64,000 bases of DNA from Nocardiopsis ansamitocini (GTDB taxonomy: Bacteria > Actinomycetota > Actinomycetes > Streptosporangiales > Streptosporangiaceae): positions 62,001-126,000 of the forward strand of contig NZ_BSQG01000009.1 in assembly GCF_030268225.1 (NCBI RefSeq), read 5' to 3'. Below the pieces are notes generated by a model that was given only the letters and a program-made list of their open reading frames with translations, had not been told where the DNA came from and ran no database searches. Of the stretch, positions 8,101-17,378 are shown one piece after another. How positions within the stretch are numbered: the first letter of the stretch is position 1; every line of letters starts with the position of its first letter. The position numbers were made by a program, and so were the translations under genes.

Positions 8101-8232
8101 CAAAAGTCGTAACAGTGATGTGGACCCCGGCCGGATGTGCCGACGGGCCCTGCTCCAGCACGCTGGACACCAGCAGCACCGGGCGAGACAACTACCGAAC
8201 GCCCGGTGCGTCCACGGAGCAGGAGAGAGTAC

Positions 8233-10260
8233 GTGCACCCCGCCGAATCACCCCACGTGTCCCCGCCGGTCGGCCGCCCCCGGCTGTCGCGCGGACCTCG
8301 CGCATCGTTGGCGGCGCTGGCCGCCGTCGCGGCGGTCTCCGTGCTGGCCGGCGGCTGCGCCGGAGCCGGGGCCGCAACGCACTACGTACCCGAGACACCA
8401 CCACCCGGAACGGCCGAACTCGCCGCGGAGGACCTCGACGCCTGGCTGGACGGTCTGGTCCCCGCTTCCCTGGACCAGACCGGTATCCCGGGTGCCGCGA
8501 TCAGTGTCGTCCACGAGGGCGAGCTCCTCACCGCGCGCGGCTACGGGTACGCCGCCACCGGCATGGACGGGGAGGACCCCGCACCGGTCGACGCCGAGGA
8601 GACCCTGTTCCGGGTGGGATCGGTGTCCAAGCTGTTCACCGCGACGGCGGTGATGCAACTGGTGGAGCAGGGCGAGGTGGACCTGGACACCGACGTCGAC
8701 GAGTACATCGACTTCACCCTGCACACCTCCTTCGACGAACCCGTGACCGTGCGCCACCTGCTCACGCACACACCCGGTTTCGAGGAACGGGTCGCCGGGC
8801 TGATCCTGCCGGAGGACGCGGAAACCGACCTGCGCGAATACCTTGCGGTCGATCCACCGGAACAGGTGTACGCGCCGGGCACGGTCCCCGCCTACTCCAA
8901 CTACGGCAACGCGCTCGCGGGATACGTCGTGGAGCAGGTCAGCGGCATGCCCTTCGAAGAGTACGTCCAGGAGAACGTCCTGGCCCCGCTGGACATGGAC
9001 TCCTCCACCTTCGCCCAGCCCCTCCCCCCGGAGCTGGCGGACCGCTTCGCGAACGGTTACACCGCCGACACCGGACCGGCCGGCCCGTTCGAGGTCATCG
9101 GGGGTGCGCCTGCCGGCGCGCTCACCGCGTCCGCGACCGACATGGCGCGGTTCATGCTCGCGCAACTGGGCGAGCTCGACACCGCCCAGGCACCGTTGGC
9201 GCCAGAGACCCTCGACCTCATGCACGCACCGGCGCTAAAAGAGGACTCGCTGGGAACCCTGGCGGACGGGCGCCGGATGACGCTGGGCTTCTTCGACGAG
9301 AGCCGCAACGGGCACACGATCGTCGGGCACGGCGGGGACACCAACTACTTCCACTCCCACCTGCAGATCTACCCCGACGAGGGCACCGGGATCTTCGTGA
9401 CCCTCAACGGCGGCGGCAACGAAGGGATCGACAGCCTCCGGCTGCGCGAGGCGATCCTGAACGGATTCGCCGACCGCTACTTCCCCGCGTCCGGCGAGGA
9501 CGGCGCCTCGGTCCAACCGACCGCGGCCGAGCACGCGGCGATGGCCCAGGGGACCTACGAAATGTCGCGGTCGATGGACAGCAACTTCCTGTCCGTCCTG
9601 GGCGCGTTCGGCGGGCAGACCCGGGTCGTGGCGCGCGCGGACGGCACGATCCTGGTCACTCCCGGCCCGGAGACCATGGCCCCCACGGTCTACGAGGAGA
9701 TCGAACCGTGGGTGTGGCGCGAGGTCGGGGGACAGCGCCTCCTGACGATGCGGGTGGAAGGAGAGCAGGTGGAGGCGATCGGTTTCGCCTCGGCCTTCGC
9801 CCTGCTGCGCATCGACAGCGCGCGCGAGACGTCCGTGGTGCTCCCGATGGTCATCGCCTCCGTCCTGATCCTGTTGACCGCGGTCCTGTCCTGGCCCGTC
9901 GGTGCGGTGGTGCGCCGCAGCCTGTCGCTGCCCGCCCGCAACCGGACCGGACGCACGGCCCGCGTCCTGACCCGGGTGTGCGTGGCCGGCGCCGTGGTGG
10001 CGCTGGCGGGCTGGGCCGTGGCGATCACTCTGGTCATGGGGTTTGCGCTCGTACCCGAGGGCGTGCTGTTCCCGATTCTGGGCGCGCAGTGGCTCGGTGT
10101 CGCCGGCATCGCACCCGCAGCGCTGGTCCTGTTCGACGACGTCCGGCACCGCTCCGGTTGGAAGCGGTCCCTGGGCAGCGCCCTGGTCCTGCTGGCGCTG
10201 GTGGGAGTCGCGTACTTCGCCGCCGTCTTCGGGCTGCTCTCGTTCGATATGACCTACTGA
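8233..10260 (+). CDS. Lipoprotein serine hydrolase (class C beta-lactamase family) with C-terminal membrane domain
   Basis: This 675-residue protein starts at GTG 8233 with AGGAGAGAG just upstream. The signal peptide ends in a lipobox (LAGGC), so it is probably lipid-anchored outside the cell. The catalytic domain follows: SxxK (SVSK, about residue 134), YxN (YSNYGN, about 220) and the HGG motif of the third box (GHGGDTN, about 365). From about 530 onward there are four predicted membrane helices, an arrangement seen in a subset of actinobacterial beta-lactamase-like esterases/peptidases. The two-component genes begin about 100 bp downstream, in the same direction. The substrate (peptide, ester or beta-lactam) cannot be told from sequence. 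Confidence 0.85.
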   Translation: MHPAESPHVSPPVGRPRLSRGPRASLAALAAVAAVSVLAGGCAGAGAATHYVPETPPPGTAELAAEDLDAWLDGLVPASLDQTGIPGAAISVVHEGELLTARGYGYAATGMDGEDPAPVDAEETLFRVGSVSKLFTATAVMQLVEQGEVDLDTDVDEYIDFTLHTSFDEPVTVRHLLTHTPGFEERVAGLILPEDAETDLREYLAVDPPEQVYAPGTVPAYSNYGNALAGYVVEQVSGMPFEEYVQENVLAPLDMDSSTFAQPLPPELADRFANGYTADTGPAGPFEVIGGAPAGALTASATDMARFMLAQLGELDTAQAPLAPETLDLMHAPALKEDSLGTLADGRRMTLGFFDESRNGHTIVGHGGDTNYFHSHLQIYPDEGTGIFVTLNGGGNEGIDSLRLREAILNGFADRYFPASGEDGASVQPTAAEHAAMAQGTYEMSRSMDSNFLSVLGAFGGQTRVVARADGTILVTPGPETMAPTVYEEIEPWVWREVGGQRLLTMRVEGEQVEAIGFASAFALLRIDSARETSVVLPMVIASVLILLTAVLSWPVGAVVRRSLSLPARNRTGRTARVLTRVCVAGAVVALAGWAVAITLVMGFALVPEGVLFPILGAQWLGVAGIAPAALVLFDDVRHRSGWKRSLGSALVLLALVGVAYFAAVFGLLSFDMTY

Positions 10261-10361
10261 TCTACTGGACCGGGCCGGCGGGAGAACGCCCCCGCCGGCC
10301 CCTGCCGCCGTTGCGGCACACGACCCGCGACCCCGCAGGGAACAGGAAACCGGTGGATGCG

Positions 10362-11819
10362 ATGACCGACGACGATCTCTTCACAGGCACGGTCCGGGGC
10401 GGCCGGGAGCCGGCCGACGCCCACCCGGGCCTCCCCCGGACGACGGTGTGGGCCGACGAGACGCTGAACCGCCTGGGCCTGCGCTCCGGTTTCTCCCGCG
10501 ACTGTTCCCTGGCGGTGGTCGTGGCACTGGCGTGCGGCATGCTGCTGTGGTCCGTACTGGGCTTCGCGCGAAGCGTCGAGGGAATCACGCTCTCCCCGAC
10601 GGTCTCGACCGCACTCATCCTCTTGATGTGCGGGCAGTCGTTGATGCTGTGCGTACGGCGCACACACCCGGTGCTGTGCCTCGTCACCGTGGCGCTCGCC
10701 GAAATGGCGACCCTGGCCGTCATGCCGACCGGGGTGGCGGCTCAAGGGCTCGCGTCGTTCATCGCCGCCTACACCTGCGGCACCCTGCTGCCACCGCGCC
10801 GGCTGGTGGGGCTCCTCACCCCCGTCGTCCTCGTGCACGGCCTCATCGGGGCGCTGGTAGCGGGAAGGCTGTACGGCCCGGCCCTGGTTCCGGACGCCCT
10901 GTCCTCCTCGCTCCCGCTGTCCCTGGAGGGGTACCCGCTGGTGGCCGGCGGGCTGCTGGCATCGGCCCTGGCCGTCTACGTGGGTTCGGCGCTCGTGGGA
11001 GCCTACGTGGGGACCAGGCGGCGCTATGCCGAACTGGTCCGCGTCCGCACCCTCGACGCGATCAGGACGCAACAGGAGCGGGCCGCGAACGCCGTCAGGA
11101 ACGAGCGGACGCGCATGGCACGGGAACTGCACGACATCGCGGCGCACCACCTGTCCGGCATGGTCGTACAGGCCGGTGCCGCACAGCGGCTGATCGGCCG
11201 CGACGACCGAGCGGCCCTCGAAGCGGTGGCCTGGGTCCGTTCCCAGGGCAAGGAAACGCTCGACAGCCTGCGGCTGGTCGTGGGGGCACTGCGCGATCCG
11301 GGGGAAGAACCCGCCTCGACCGGCGACGGCCTGATGCACAGCGGCGACCCGGGGTCGCGGGGAGCCCCGGTTCCCGGGGCTGCCGCGCTCGACAGGCTGG
11401 TGCAGATGGAACGCGGGCTGGGCGCGGAGATCGAGTTCCTGCGCGAGGGTGCGTCCTATCCGTTGCCCCCGGTCGCCGACATCACCGTCTACCGGGTCGC
11501 CCAGGAAGCCCTCTCCAACGCCCGCGAACACGCTGCCGGCGCCGACGTACGCTTGCTGCTGCGCTACAGCGAGTCGCGGTTCGTCCTACGGGTCGACAAC
11601 GAGAACGGGACCGACATGGGGAACCAGTCCGAGAACACCGCCGGGGTACCGCGAGGCCTGGGGTTGCTCGGAATGAAGGAGCGGGCACAGTTGGTCGGGG
11701 CGACACTGGAAGCGGGGGCGACCACCCGGGGCGGTTGGCGGGTGCGGTTGAGCCTTCCCGTGGACAGGGAGATCTCCGCGGCCGGGAACCGGAACGCGTC
11801 CGAGGGGGGCGACACATGA
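10362..11819 (+). CDS. Two-component sensor histidine kinase (HisKA_3/NarL type)
   Basis: This 485-residue kinase has about six membrane helices in residues 40-225, then the dimerisation/phosphoacceptor helix with ARELHDIAAHHL (phospho-His about residue 255). The HATPase domain has the N box (AQEALSNAREHA) and the G box (GLGLLGMKERA). ATG 10362 and GTG 10353 are both possible, since AGGAAA lies 12 and 3 bases upstream respectively. Its stop overlaps the response regulator start (ATGA). The signal is unknown, but the adjacent serine hydrolase gene suggests a cell-envelope stimulus, possibly an antibiotic. That link is inference. Confidence 0.9.
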   Translation: MTDDDLFTGTVRGGREPADAHPGLPRTTVWADETLNRLGLRSGFSRDCSLAVVVALACGMLLWSVLGFARSVEGITLSPTVSTALILLMCGQSLMLCVRRTHPVLCLVTVALAEMATLAVMPTGVAAQGLASFIAAYTCGTLLPPRRLVGLLTPVVLVHGLIGALVAGRLYGPALVPDALSSSLPLSLEGYPLVAGGLLASALAVYVGSALVGAYVGTRRRYAELVRVRTLDAIRTQQERAANAVRNERTRMARELHDIAAHHLSGMVVQAGAAQRLIGRDDRAALEAVAWVRSQGKETLDSLRLVVGALRDPGEEPASTGDGLMHSGDPGSRGAPVPGAAALDRLVQMERGLGAEIEFLREGASYPLPPVADITVYRVAQEALSNAREHAAGADVRLLLRYSESRFVLRVDNENGTDMGNQSENTAGVPRGLGLLGMKERAQLVGATLEAGATTRGGWRVRLSLPVDREISAAGNRNASEGGDT

Positions 11820-12475
11820 TCAGAGTGGTCCTCGTGGACGACCAGTCCGTCGTCAGGGCGGGTTTCCGGGTCATCCTCAACCTCTCCGACGACATCGAGG
11901 TCGTGGGCGAGTGCGGGGACGGCCCTACGGCGGTGGCACTCGCCGAACGCCTGAAACCCGACGTCATCTGCATGGACGTCCGTATGCCGGGTGGGGACGG
12001 ACTGTCCGCGACCCGCCGGATCCTCGCGGGTGCCTCCGCCGAACCGCCCGCCGTCCTCATCGTGACGACCTTCGACCTGGACGAGTACGTCTTCGGCGCG
12101 TTGGAGGCCGGGGCCAGCGGTTTCATTCTGAAGGACGCCGACCCCGACGAGTTGATCGACGCCGTGCGCAGGCTCGCCGGCGGCTACGGACTGGTGGACC
12201 AGGCCGTGACCCGGCGGGTGATGGCCGAGTTCGCACGTCGCAAATCCCCCGAGCGTCCTCCCACCGAGGCTTTCGATCTGCTGACCGCCCGTGAAGCCGA
12301 CATCGTCCGCCTCCTCGCGCAGGGCATGTCCAACGCCGAGATCGGCAAGGAACTGTTCATCGAGACGAGCACGGTGAAGTCGCACCTCGGGCGGGCCATG
12401 ACCAAGATCGGTACCAGGGACCGGGTGCAGACCGTGGTCTGGGCGTACCAGAACGGCGTCGTACGGCCCGGATAG
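11816..12475 (+). CDS. NarL/LuxR-family response regulator
   Basis: This 219-residue protein has a receiver domain (DD at residues 8-9, phospho-acceptor Asp54 in CMDVRMPG, Lys in FILKDA) and a C-terminal LuxR helix-turn-helix (LTAREADIVRLLAQGMSNAEIGKEL, then TVKSHLGRAM). The ATG overlaps the kinase stop by 4 bases, so the two are translationally coupled and form a cognate pair. A hairpin follows directly. Confidence 0.95.
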   Translation: MIRVVLVDDQSVVRAGFRVILNLSDDIEVVGECGDGPTAVALAERLKPDVICMDVRMPGGDGLSATRRILAGASAEPPAVLIVTTFDLDEYVFGALEAGASGFILKDADPDELIDAVRRLAGGYGLVDQAVTRRVMAEFARRKSPERPPTEAFDLLTAREADIVRLLAQGMSNAEIGKELFIETSTVKSHLGRAMTKIGTRDRVQTVVWAYQNGVVRPG

Positions 12476-12528
12476 CGGCTGCCCCGTTGCGGGACGGTTG
12501 GACGGGGAGATGCCCCGTCCGGCAGCCG
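12476..12528. terminator. Nested bidirectional terminator
   Basis: The inner stem GGACGGGG (12500-12507)/CCCCGTCC (12513-12520) sits inside an outer stem CGGCTGCC (12476-12483)/GGCAGCCG (12521-12528). It lies between the convergent response regulator and CPBP protease genes and could serve both. Confidence 0.75.
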
Positions 12529-12532
12529 ACCG

Positions 12533-13384
12533 TCAGCGCCGGCGCGGAACGATGCGGCCCTTGCGGTGCGCCGACCGCAGCAGGTAGACGGTGACGGCGC
12601 CGCAGAACACGACGGCGAAGACGCTCGCCTCGGGGCCGAAGGCCCCTCCGGTGATCGCGGTGGGGCCGGTGCTCTCCGAGGAGAACAGCCCCGAGAACGC
12701 GTCCTCGCTCCCGGAGACGGCCGTGCCGAAGACGCCGGCCTGCGTGACGTTCCATCCGAAGTGGATACCGATGGGCAGCCACAGAGTGCGCGTGGCCGCG
12801 TAGGCGGCGCCGAGCATGAGTCCTGCCTCCAAGGCGATGGCCAGCGCACCCCACAGCGTGGCGTTGGGGTTCACCAGGTGCAGGGCGCCGAAGAACACCG
12901 CGCTGACCGCCAGCGCTCCCCATGTACCGGTGACCGTTTCGACGATGCGGAAGAAGATCCCACGGAACAGCAGTTCTTCCATGACCGCCACCACCGCCAT
13001 CAGACCGCAGGCGGCGAGGAACGCCTCGAACGACCCCCACCCGGTTATCCGGTACCCGCCGAAAACGGCGATGGTGGCGATGACGGCGGTGAACACCCCC
13101 GCCCCGACCAGCGTCCCGCGCACCAGGTCGCGACCCGCACCCGAACGGCCGATCTCGTCGGGGGTCCTCTTCTCGACGCGGCGGACCGCGACCGCGTAGG
13201 CCCACAGTCCCAGCGCGGCGGCGGCCGTCCCCACCGGCAGCACCCAGACGGAGGCCCCCATCGCACTCGTGCCCCCGGAGAGGAGAGCGGTCAGGAGGCC
13301 GAACACCACCAGGAGCAGGAGCAGCCGCACGGCCACCTCCCTGAACCGGCGGGGAGCGGGCTCCCTGTTCGTGTCGTGGGGCAT
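12533..13384 (-). CDS. CPBP-family intramembrane metalloprotease
   Basis: This 283-residue protein has about eight hydrophobic segments and the three CPBP (Rce1-like/Abi) motifs: EELLFRG (motif 1 Glu-Glu and Arg), FFGALH (motif 2 His) and HFGWN (motif 3 His/Asn). The family includes prenyl-protein proteases and bacteriocin self-immunity proteins. Substrate and function here are unknown. ATG 13384 has GGAAGTGG upstream. An in-frame ATG at 13423 would add 13 residues. It converges with the two-component operon. Confidence 0.9.
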   Translation of the reverse strand: MPHDTNREPAPRRFREVAVRLLLLLVVFGLLTALLSGGTSAMGASVWVLPVGTAAAALGLWAYAVAVRRVEKRTPDEIGRSGAGRDLVRGTLVGAGVFTAVIATIAVFGGYRITGWGSFEAFLAACGLMAVVAVMEELLFRGIFFRIVETVTGTWGALAVSAVFFGALHLVNPNATLWGALAIALEAGLMLGAAYAATRTLWLPIGIHFGWNVTQAGVFGTAVSGSEDAFSGLFSSESTGPTAITGGAFGPEASVFAVVFCGAVTVYLLRSAHRKGRIVPRRR

Positions 13385-13512
13385 GTCGAAACCACTTCCC
13401 GGATCGCGAAACGCCGGAGACACGCCGGCGGAGCCAGCATAGGAGCCGATCCGTGCCGCCGTATCGCTCCGGAGAGGACGACGATGGTAGCTCTACAGAG
13501 AAAGACGCCCCC

Positions 13513-13749
13513 TCAGATCTGCCCGACCAGGCCCGTGCGGTGGGCGAACACCACCGCCTGGCCCCGGTCGCGCAGGTCGAGCTTGATGAGGATGCGCGAC
13601 ACGTAGGTTGTGACGATCTCATAACCGATCACGGGTTCGGTGGCGGTCTCGGCGTTGGACACCCCCTCCCCCACCAGCAACAGCACCTCGTGCTCCCGCG
13701 CGCGACCGTGCGGACCCCACCGATGAGCGCGTCCAGCTGTTCCGACCAC
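13513..13749 (-). pseudogene. Remnant of a NarL/LuxR-type response regulator (HTH only)
   Basis: The 78-residue frame matches only the DNA-binding end of a LuxR-type regulator: ARE-HEVLLLVGEGVSNAE, then VTTYVSRILIKLDLRDRGQAVVFAHRTGLV. The receiver domain is missing, and key positions are changed. The usual TVK before the recognition helix is replaced, and the helix-turn-helix is interrupted by EPVIGYEI. No histidine kinase gene is adjacent. It looks like a decaying gene end, probably from an old duplication or deletion. Confidence 0.65.
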
Positions 13750-13809
13750 GCGGACAGATCAGCCGAAACGTCGTACGGACGGTGCGGGCCGGGGCCGGAC
13801 GGGTCCGGG

Positions 13810-14451
13810 TCAGGTGGACGTCACACTGTTGTCGAACGCGAGCATGACGGCCAACACCCCGAGGACGCTCCCCATGACGATGCGCTGGACCCTCAGCCAG
13901 GAGGGACGGCGTGCCAGGAAGCCCGCGATCGCGCCCGCGGCGAGCACGATCGACAGGTTCACCGAGACGGCCACCAGGATCTGGACGCCGCCGAGGAGGA
14001 TCCCCTGGAGCAGTACGTTGCCTTTCTCCAGGTCGATGAACTGCGGGATGATGGAGATGTAGAGGATGGCGATCTTCGGGTTGAGCAGGTTGGTCATCAG
14101 GCCCATCATGAAGAGCCGGCGCGGGGGGTCCTCGGGCACGTCCTGGACCGTGAAGACCGACACTCCGCCGGGCTTGATGGTGTTCCAGGCGAGCCACATC
14201 AGGTAGAAGGCGCCGACCATCCTGATGACGGTGAGGAGTTGGGGTGCCGCTGCGAACAGCGCGGCCAGGCCGAGGTTGGTGCCCACCAGGTAGACGAGGA
14301 ACCCGACCGCGACTCCGCCCAGCGAGATGATCCCGGCGCGGCGCCCCTGGCTGATGCTCCGCGACACGAGGTACATCATGTTCGGCCCGGGGGACAGCAC
14401 CATCCCGAGCGCGACCGACACAACGCCCAGGATCGCGGCCAGTTCGACCAT
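13810..14451 (-). CDS. LysE/RhtB-family amino acid exporter
   Basis: This 213-residue membrane protein has about six hydrophobic helices and the family signature near the N-terminus (SPGPNMMYLVSRSISQGRRAG). LLNPKIAILYISIIPQF in the middle is typical of LysE/RhtB translocators. ATG 14451 has GAAGG 8 bases upstream. The open frame up to 14535 is not needed. It is divergent from a MocR-type regulator gene, a usual arrangement for amino-acid efflux under substrate-sensing control. Likely substrates are basic or neutral amino acids or similar metabolites. Confidence 0.85.
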   Translation of the reverse strand: MVELAAILGVVSVALGMVLSPGPNMMYLVSRSISQGRRAGIISLGGVAVGFLVYLVGTNLGLAALFAAAPQLLTVIRMVGAFYLMWLAWNTIKPGGVSVFTVQDVPEDPPRRLFMMGLMTNLLNPKIAILYISIIPQFIDLEKGNVLLQGILLGGVQILVAVSVNLSIVLAAGAIAGFLARRPSWLRVQRIVMGSVLGVLAVMLAFDNSVTST

Positions 14452-14581
14452 TGCCGTCGCCTTCTCTCTGCCATTGACCTGCAGTTGACCCGACAACCGC
14501 GCAAATACGCGGTCACGTCGCAAAAGAGATGTCACGTCACGGCGGACCGCTCTCGTCGAAACTATCCCGGAGCGAATCTAA

Positions 14582-14635
14582 GTGCAATAAGCAATATTGA
14601 TCTCGGATCAATTTTGTGATTGGCTGCCATTGCAC
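14582..14635. promoter_or_regulatory. Nested inverted repeats between LysE and MocR genes (putative MocR operator)
   Basis: GTGCAAT (14582-14588) is matched by ATTGCAC (14629-14635). Inside them is a perfect short palindrome, ATTGATC-TCG-GATCAAT (14596-14612). The region is unusually AT-rich for this genome. Two dyads at one divergent promoter fit binding by a dimeric GntR/MocR regulator. Confidence 0.55.
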
Positions 14636-14684
14636 GTATTTTTACCCCCTTAGGGGATGGCGTCCCACGGAGACGGAGACGGCG

Positions 14685-16022
14685 ATGGAGGACTACCGGC
14701 AGGTGGCCGATTCGGTCGCCGCGGAGGTCGCGGCCGGGCGGCTGCGACCGGGGGACCGCCTTCCTCCCCAGCGGGACTTCGCCCGGCAGCGCGGTATCGC
14801 CAACTCCACCGCTGCCCGCGTCTACAAGGAACTGACCCGCCGCGGACTGACGGTCGGCGAGGTCGGACGCGGGACCTTCGTCCGGGCCGCCGCCGAGCGC
14901 CCCGGCCCCTCCCTCGTCGAACCCGCGGGCAGCAGGATCGACCTCGAACTCAACTACCCCGTCGTGCCCGAGCAGTCGGGTCTGCTCGCGGCAGGAATCA
15001 ACCCGCTGCTGCGCCCCGACGTGCTGGAATCGTCCATGCGACCCATCGGGGCGGTCGGAACCCCCGTCGCCCGCGATGCGGTGGCCGACCTCCTCGCACA
15101 CGACGGCTGGCGCCCGGCCCCGGATCGGGTGCTGTTCGCCGGCAACGGCCGCCAGGCGATCGCGGCGGCCATCGCCGCGCTGGTCCCCCCGGGTGCGCGA
15201 CTGGGAGTCGAAGAACTCACCTACCCGGTCCTCAAAGCAATCGCCGGTCGGCTCGGGGTCACCGTCGTCCCGCTGAAGGTCGACGATTTCGGGCTGGTCC
15301 CCGCGTCCGTCGAGGCCGCCGCGCGCAAAGCCCCGTTGAAGGCGATCTACCTGCAACCGACACTGCACAACCCTCTGTCGCTCAGCATGCCGCTGGAACG
15401 CAGGATCGAACTCGCGGGCGTGCTGACGCGGTTGGACATCACCGCGATCGAGGACACCATCTGGTCGTTCCTGCGCGACGACCTGCCGCCGCTGGCGGCA
15501 GTGGCCCCCGAGCACACCGTCCTCATCGACAGTCTCTCCAAGCGACTCGCCCCCGGCCTGACCGTCGGGTTCGCCGTCGTCCCCGCATCACTCGTGTCGG
15601 GCGTCGCCGCAGCGGTGCACTCCGGCGGGTGGACACCGATGCGCTTCGCGCTGGACGCTGCGACCCGGTGGCTGACCGACGGAGCCGTGGAGTCGGTGGT
15701 CAGTGCCAAACAACGGGAGGCGGCCGTACGTCAGGAAATCGCCGCCCACCACCTGGGGGGCTTCTCGGTCCGCAGCGACCCCCGCTCCTACTACTGCTGG
15801 TGGGAACTCCCCGCTCCGTGGCGGGCCGACACTTTCGTGGCCGCTGCCGCACGGTACGGCATCGCCGTCACACCGGCGGCGGCCTTCGCCGTCGGCCGGT
15901 TCCGGGCCCCGAACGCCATCCGCTTGGGCCTTGCCTCGCCTCCCACAGAAACCCTGTCGCGTGCCCTGGCCACCCTCGCCGGGCTCGCCCGCTCCGCACC
16001 GGACGACCTCATCGCGGAGTGA
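14685..16022 (+). CDS. MocR-type regulator (GntR HTH fused to PLP-dependent aminotransferase-like domain)
   Basis: This 445-residue protein has an N-terminal GntR winged helix (residues 1-70; LPPQRDFARQRGIANSTAARVYKEL) followed by a fold-type I PLP domain. The Schiff-base lysine is in SLSKRLAPGLTVGF (about residue 287), and ATP-free aminotransferase features such as NPLSLSMPLERR are present. ATG 14685 is the likely start; the open frame upstream to 14616 has no support. It is divergent from the LysE-type exporter gene, which it probably controls in response to an amino acid or PLP-bound ligand. Confidence 0.9.
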   Translation: MEDYRQVADSVAAEVAAGRLRPGDRLPPQRDFARQRGIANSTAARVYKELTRRGLTVGEVGRGTFVRAAAERPGPSLVEPAGSRIDLELNYPVVPEQSGLLAAGINPLLRPDVLESSMRPIGAVGTPVARDAVADLLAHDGWRPAPDRVLFAGNGRQAIAAAIAALVPPGARLGVEELTYPVLKAIAGRLGVTVVPLKVDDFGLVPASVEAAARKAPLKAIYLQPTLHNPLSLSMPLERRIELAGVLTRLDITAIEDTIWSFLRDDLPPLAAVAPEHTVLIDSLSKRLAPGLTVGFAVVPASLVSGVAAAVHSGGWTPMRFALDAATRWLTDGAVESVVSAKQREAAVRQEIAAHHLGGFSVRSDPRSYYCWWELPAPWRADTFVAAAARYGIAVTPAAAFAVGRFRAPNAIRLGLASPPTETLSRALATLAGLARSAPDDLIAE

Positions 16023-16118
16023 TTTTGCACAAGGGCGAGACCATCGGACTGCGCCGCCGGCCCGCGGTCGAGCCGTGCTCGATGCCGGCCGACGGTGCGG
16101 CAAGGGTGAACGCTTCCC

Positions 16119-17378
16119 TCACAGCGCACACGTCCGGCCGGGGCCCGCGGCACCGACCGGCTCGTGCGCGACGCATTCGAGGCGAAACCGCGAAGCCGTC
16201 CCGACCAATGCCTTCTCGACGTCGCCGCTGGAATCGCCCTGGAACCGGAAGCGGGCACCGACGTACTCGTATCCGCCGACCCTGGGGATCACCTTCCCCT
16301 CCTCCGGAATCACGTGGGCGTACGGGCCCTCGCCGTGGGCAGGCGGTTCGGGCAGGTCCCAGCCGACGACACGGCACGGAGCGGATACCGGCGTCGGTAC
16401 CAGCAACCACCCGCCGGTACGCCAACCGGCAGGTACGGGCAGGTCGGGGCGACGGCCGATCTGGATGTCGAAAGCGGCGTGCATCAGGTCGATGCCGTGC
16501 ACCTCCCGCCACAGGAACGGGATCTCCGCACCGCCCACCCGGTAGCCGGCCTCCAGGAAGGACAGCCGGGGGCTGCCGTCAGGAGCGGTGCCGACGAACA
16601 CCTCCAGGTGAAAAACCCACGGCTCATCGCTCAGGGCACCCGCTACCGCTGCGGTGAACGCGCCCAGCGCCGGCAGGAGCTCTGCGTCGTCCACCTCCAC
16701 TGATCCCAGAGCCTCCCCCCGGGTGAAATCCACACAGGTGTTGACGTACCGGGACGCCCGCCAGGGGCCCAGCCGGTCACCGGTCCACAATCCGTCGATG
16801 TGGAAAACAGCCTCGCCGCAGAACTCCTGCACCAGTTGCGGCTCGACTGGCCGGTCCCTCAACAGGGCCAGATCCGCCTCGGAGTCGAGGCGGAGGACTC
16901 CGCGACTGGCCGTCCCTTTCCGTGGCTTGACGATCAGCGGCCAGCCGTGGGCCTCGGCGAACGCGTGAACGGTCGCCGCGTCGGGAGCGTCGGCGAAACC
17001 GGGGACCGCGACACCCGCCGCCGCGACCGTCTCGGCCATCACCAGTTTGTCGCGGAACCGGGCGAGTTGGGCGGTGTCCTGTCCCGCACACCCCAACCGC
17101 TCCCGTACCAGGGCAGCGGTGTCGAGGTCTCCCTCGTTGAGGGCGATCACCCGGTCCGGGCGCCCGAAGCGGGTGATCAGTCCGTCCACCGCCTGCATCA
17201 CTTCGGTGAGGTCGTCGGTGGCCGGGACGACGCGGACCGCGGTCGCGCCTGCGGGAACGGACCCCAGCCCGAGTCCGGTCGTCACATAGGTGACCTGGTG
17301 GGAGCCGTGATCGATGTAGCACTCGTAGAGCGCGTGCCGGTCGCGCCATCGATGGATGACCAGGATGTGCCGGTTCAT
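16119..17378 (-). CDS. ATP-grasp enzyme (carboxylate-amine ligase type), cluster enzyme 1
   Basis: This 419-residue protein has an N-terminal PreATP-like domain (residues 1-110) and the ATP-grasp core. The core has Lys in PLIVKPRKGTASRGV (about 147-160), QEFCGEAVFHIDG (about 195) and the metal-binding acidic strands FHLEVFVG and FLEAGYRVGG (about 265-290). Such enzymes activate a carboxylate as acyl phosphate and join it to an amine. ATG 17378 overlaps the upstream small gene by 4 bases. It is the last gene of the biosynthetic operon. The C-terminal ~90 residues are extra compared with minimal ATP-grasp ligases and may select the substrate. Confidence 0.8.
   Translation of the reverse strand: MNRHILVIHRWRDRHALYECYIDHGSHQVTYVTTGLGLGSVPAGATAVRVVPATDDLTEVMQAVDGLITRFGRPDRVIALNEGDLDTAALVRERLGCAGQDTAQLARFRDKLVMAETVAAAGVAVPGFADAPDAATVHAFAEAHGWPLIVKPRKGTASRGVLRLDSEADLALLRDRPVEPQLVQEFCGEAVFHIDGLWTGDRLGPWRASRYVNTCVDFTRGEALGSVEVDDAELLPALGAFTAAVAGALSDEPWVFHLEVFVGTAPDGSPRLSFLEAGYRVGGAEIPFLWREVHGIDLMHAAFDIQIGRRPDLPVPAGWRTGGWLLVPTPVSAPCRVVGWDLPEPPAHGEGPYAHVIPEEGKVIPRVGGYEYVGARFRFQGDSSGDVEKALVGTASRFRLECVAHEPVGAAGPGRTCAL

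Noticed and set aside
8049-11819. Very long plus-strand frame (1256 residues) crossing the serine hydrolase gene
   Set aside because: Only its last part is the histidine kinase; the earlier part is a high-GC shadow of the hydrolase frame with Arg/Gly-rich sequence.
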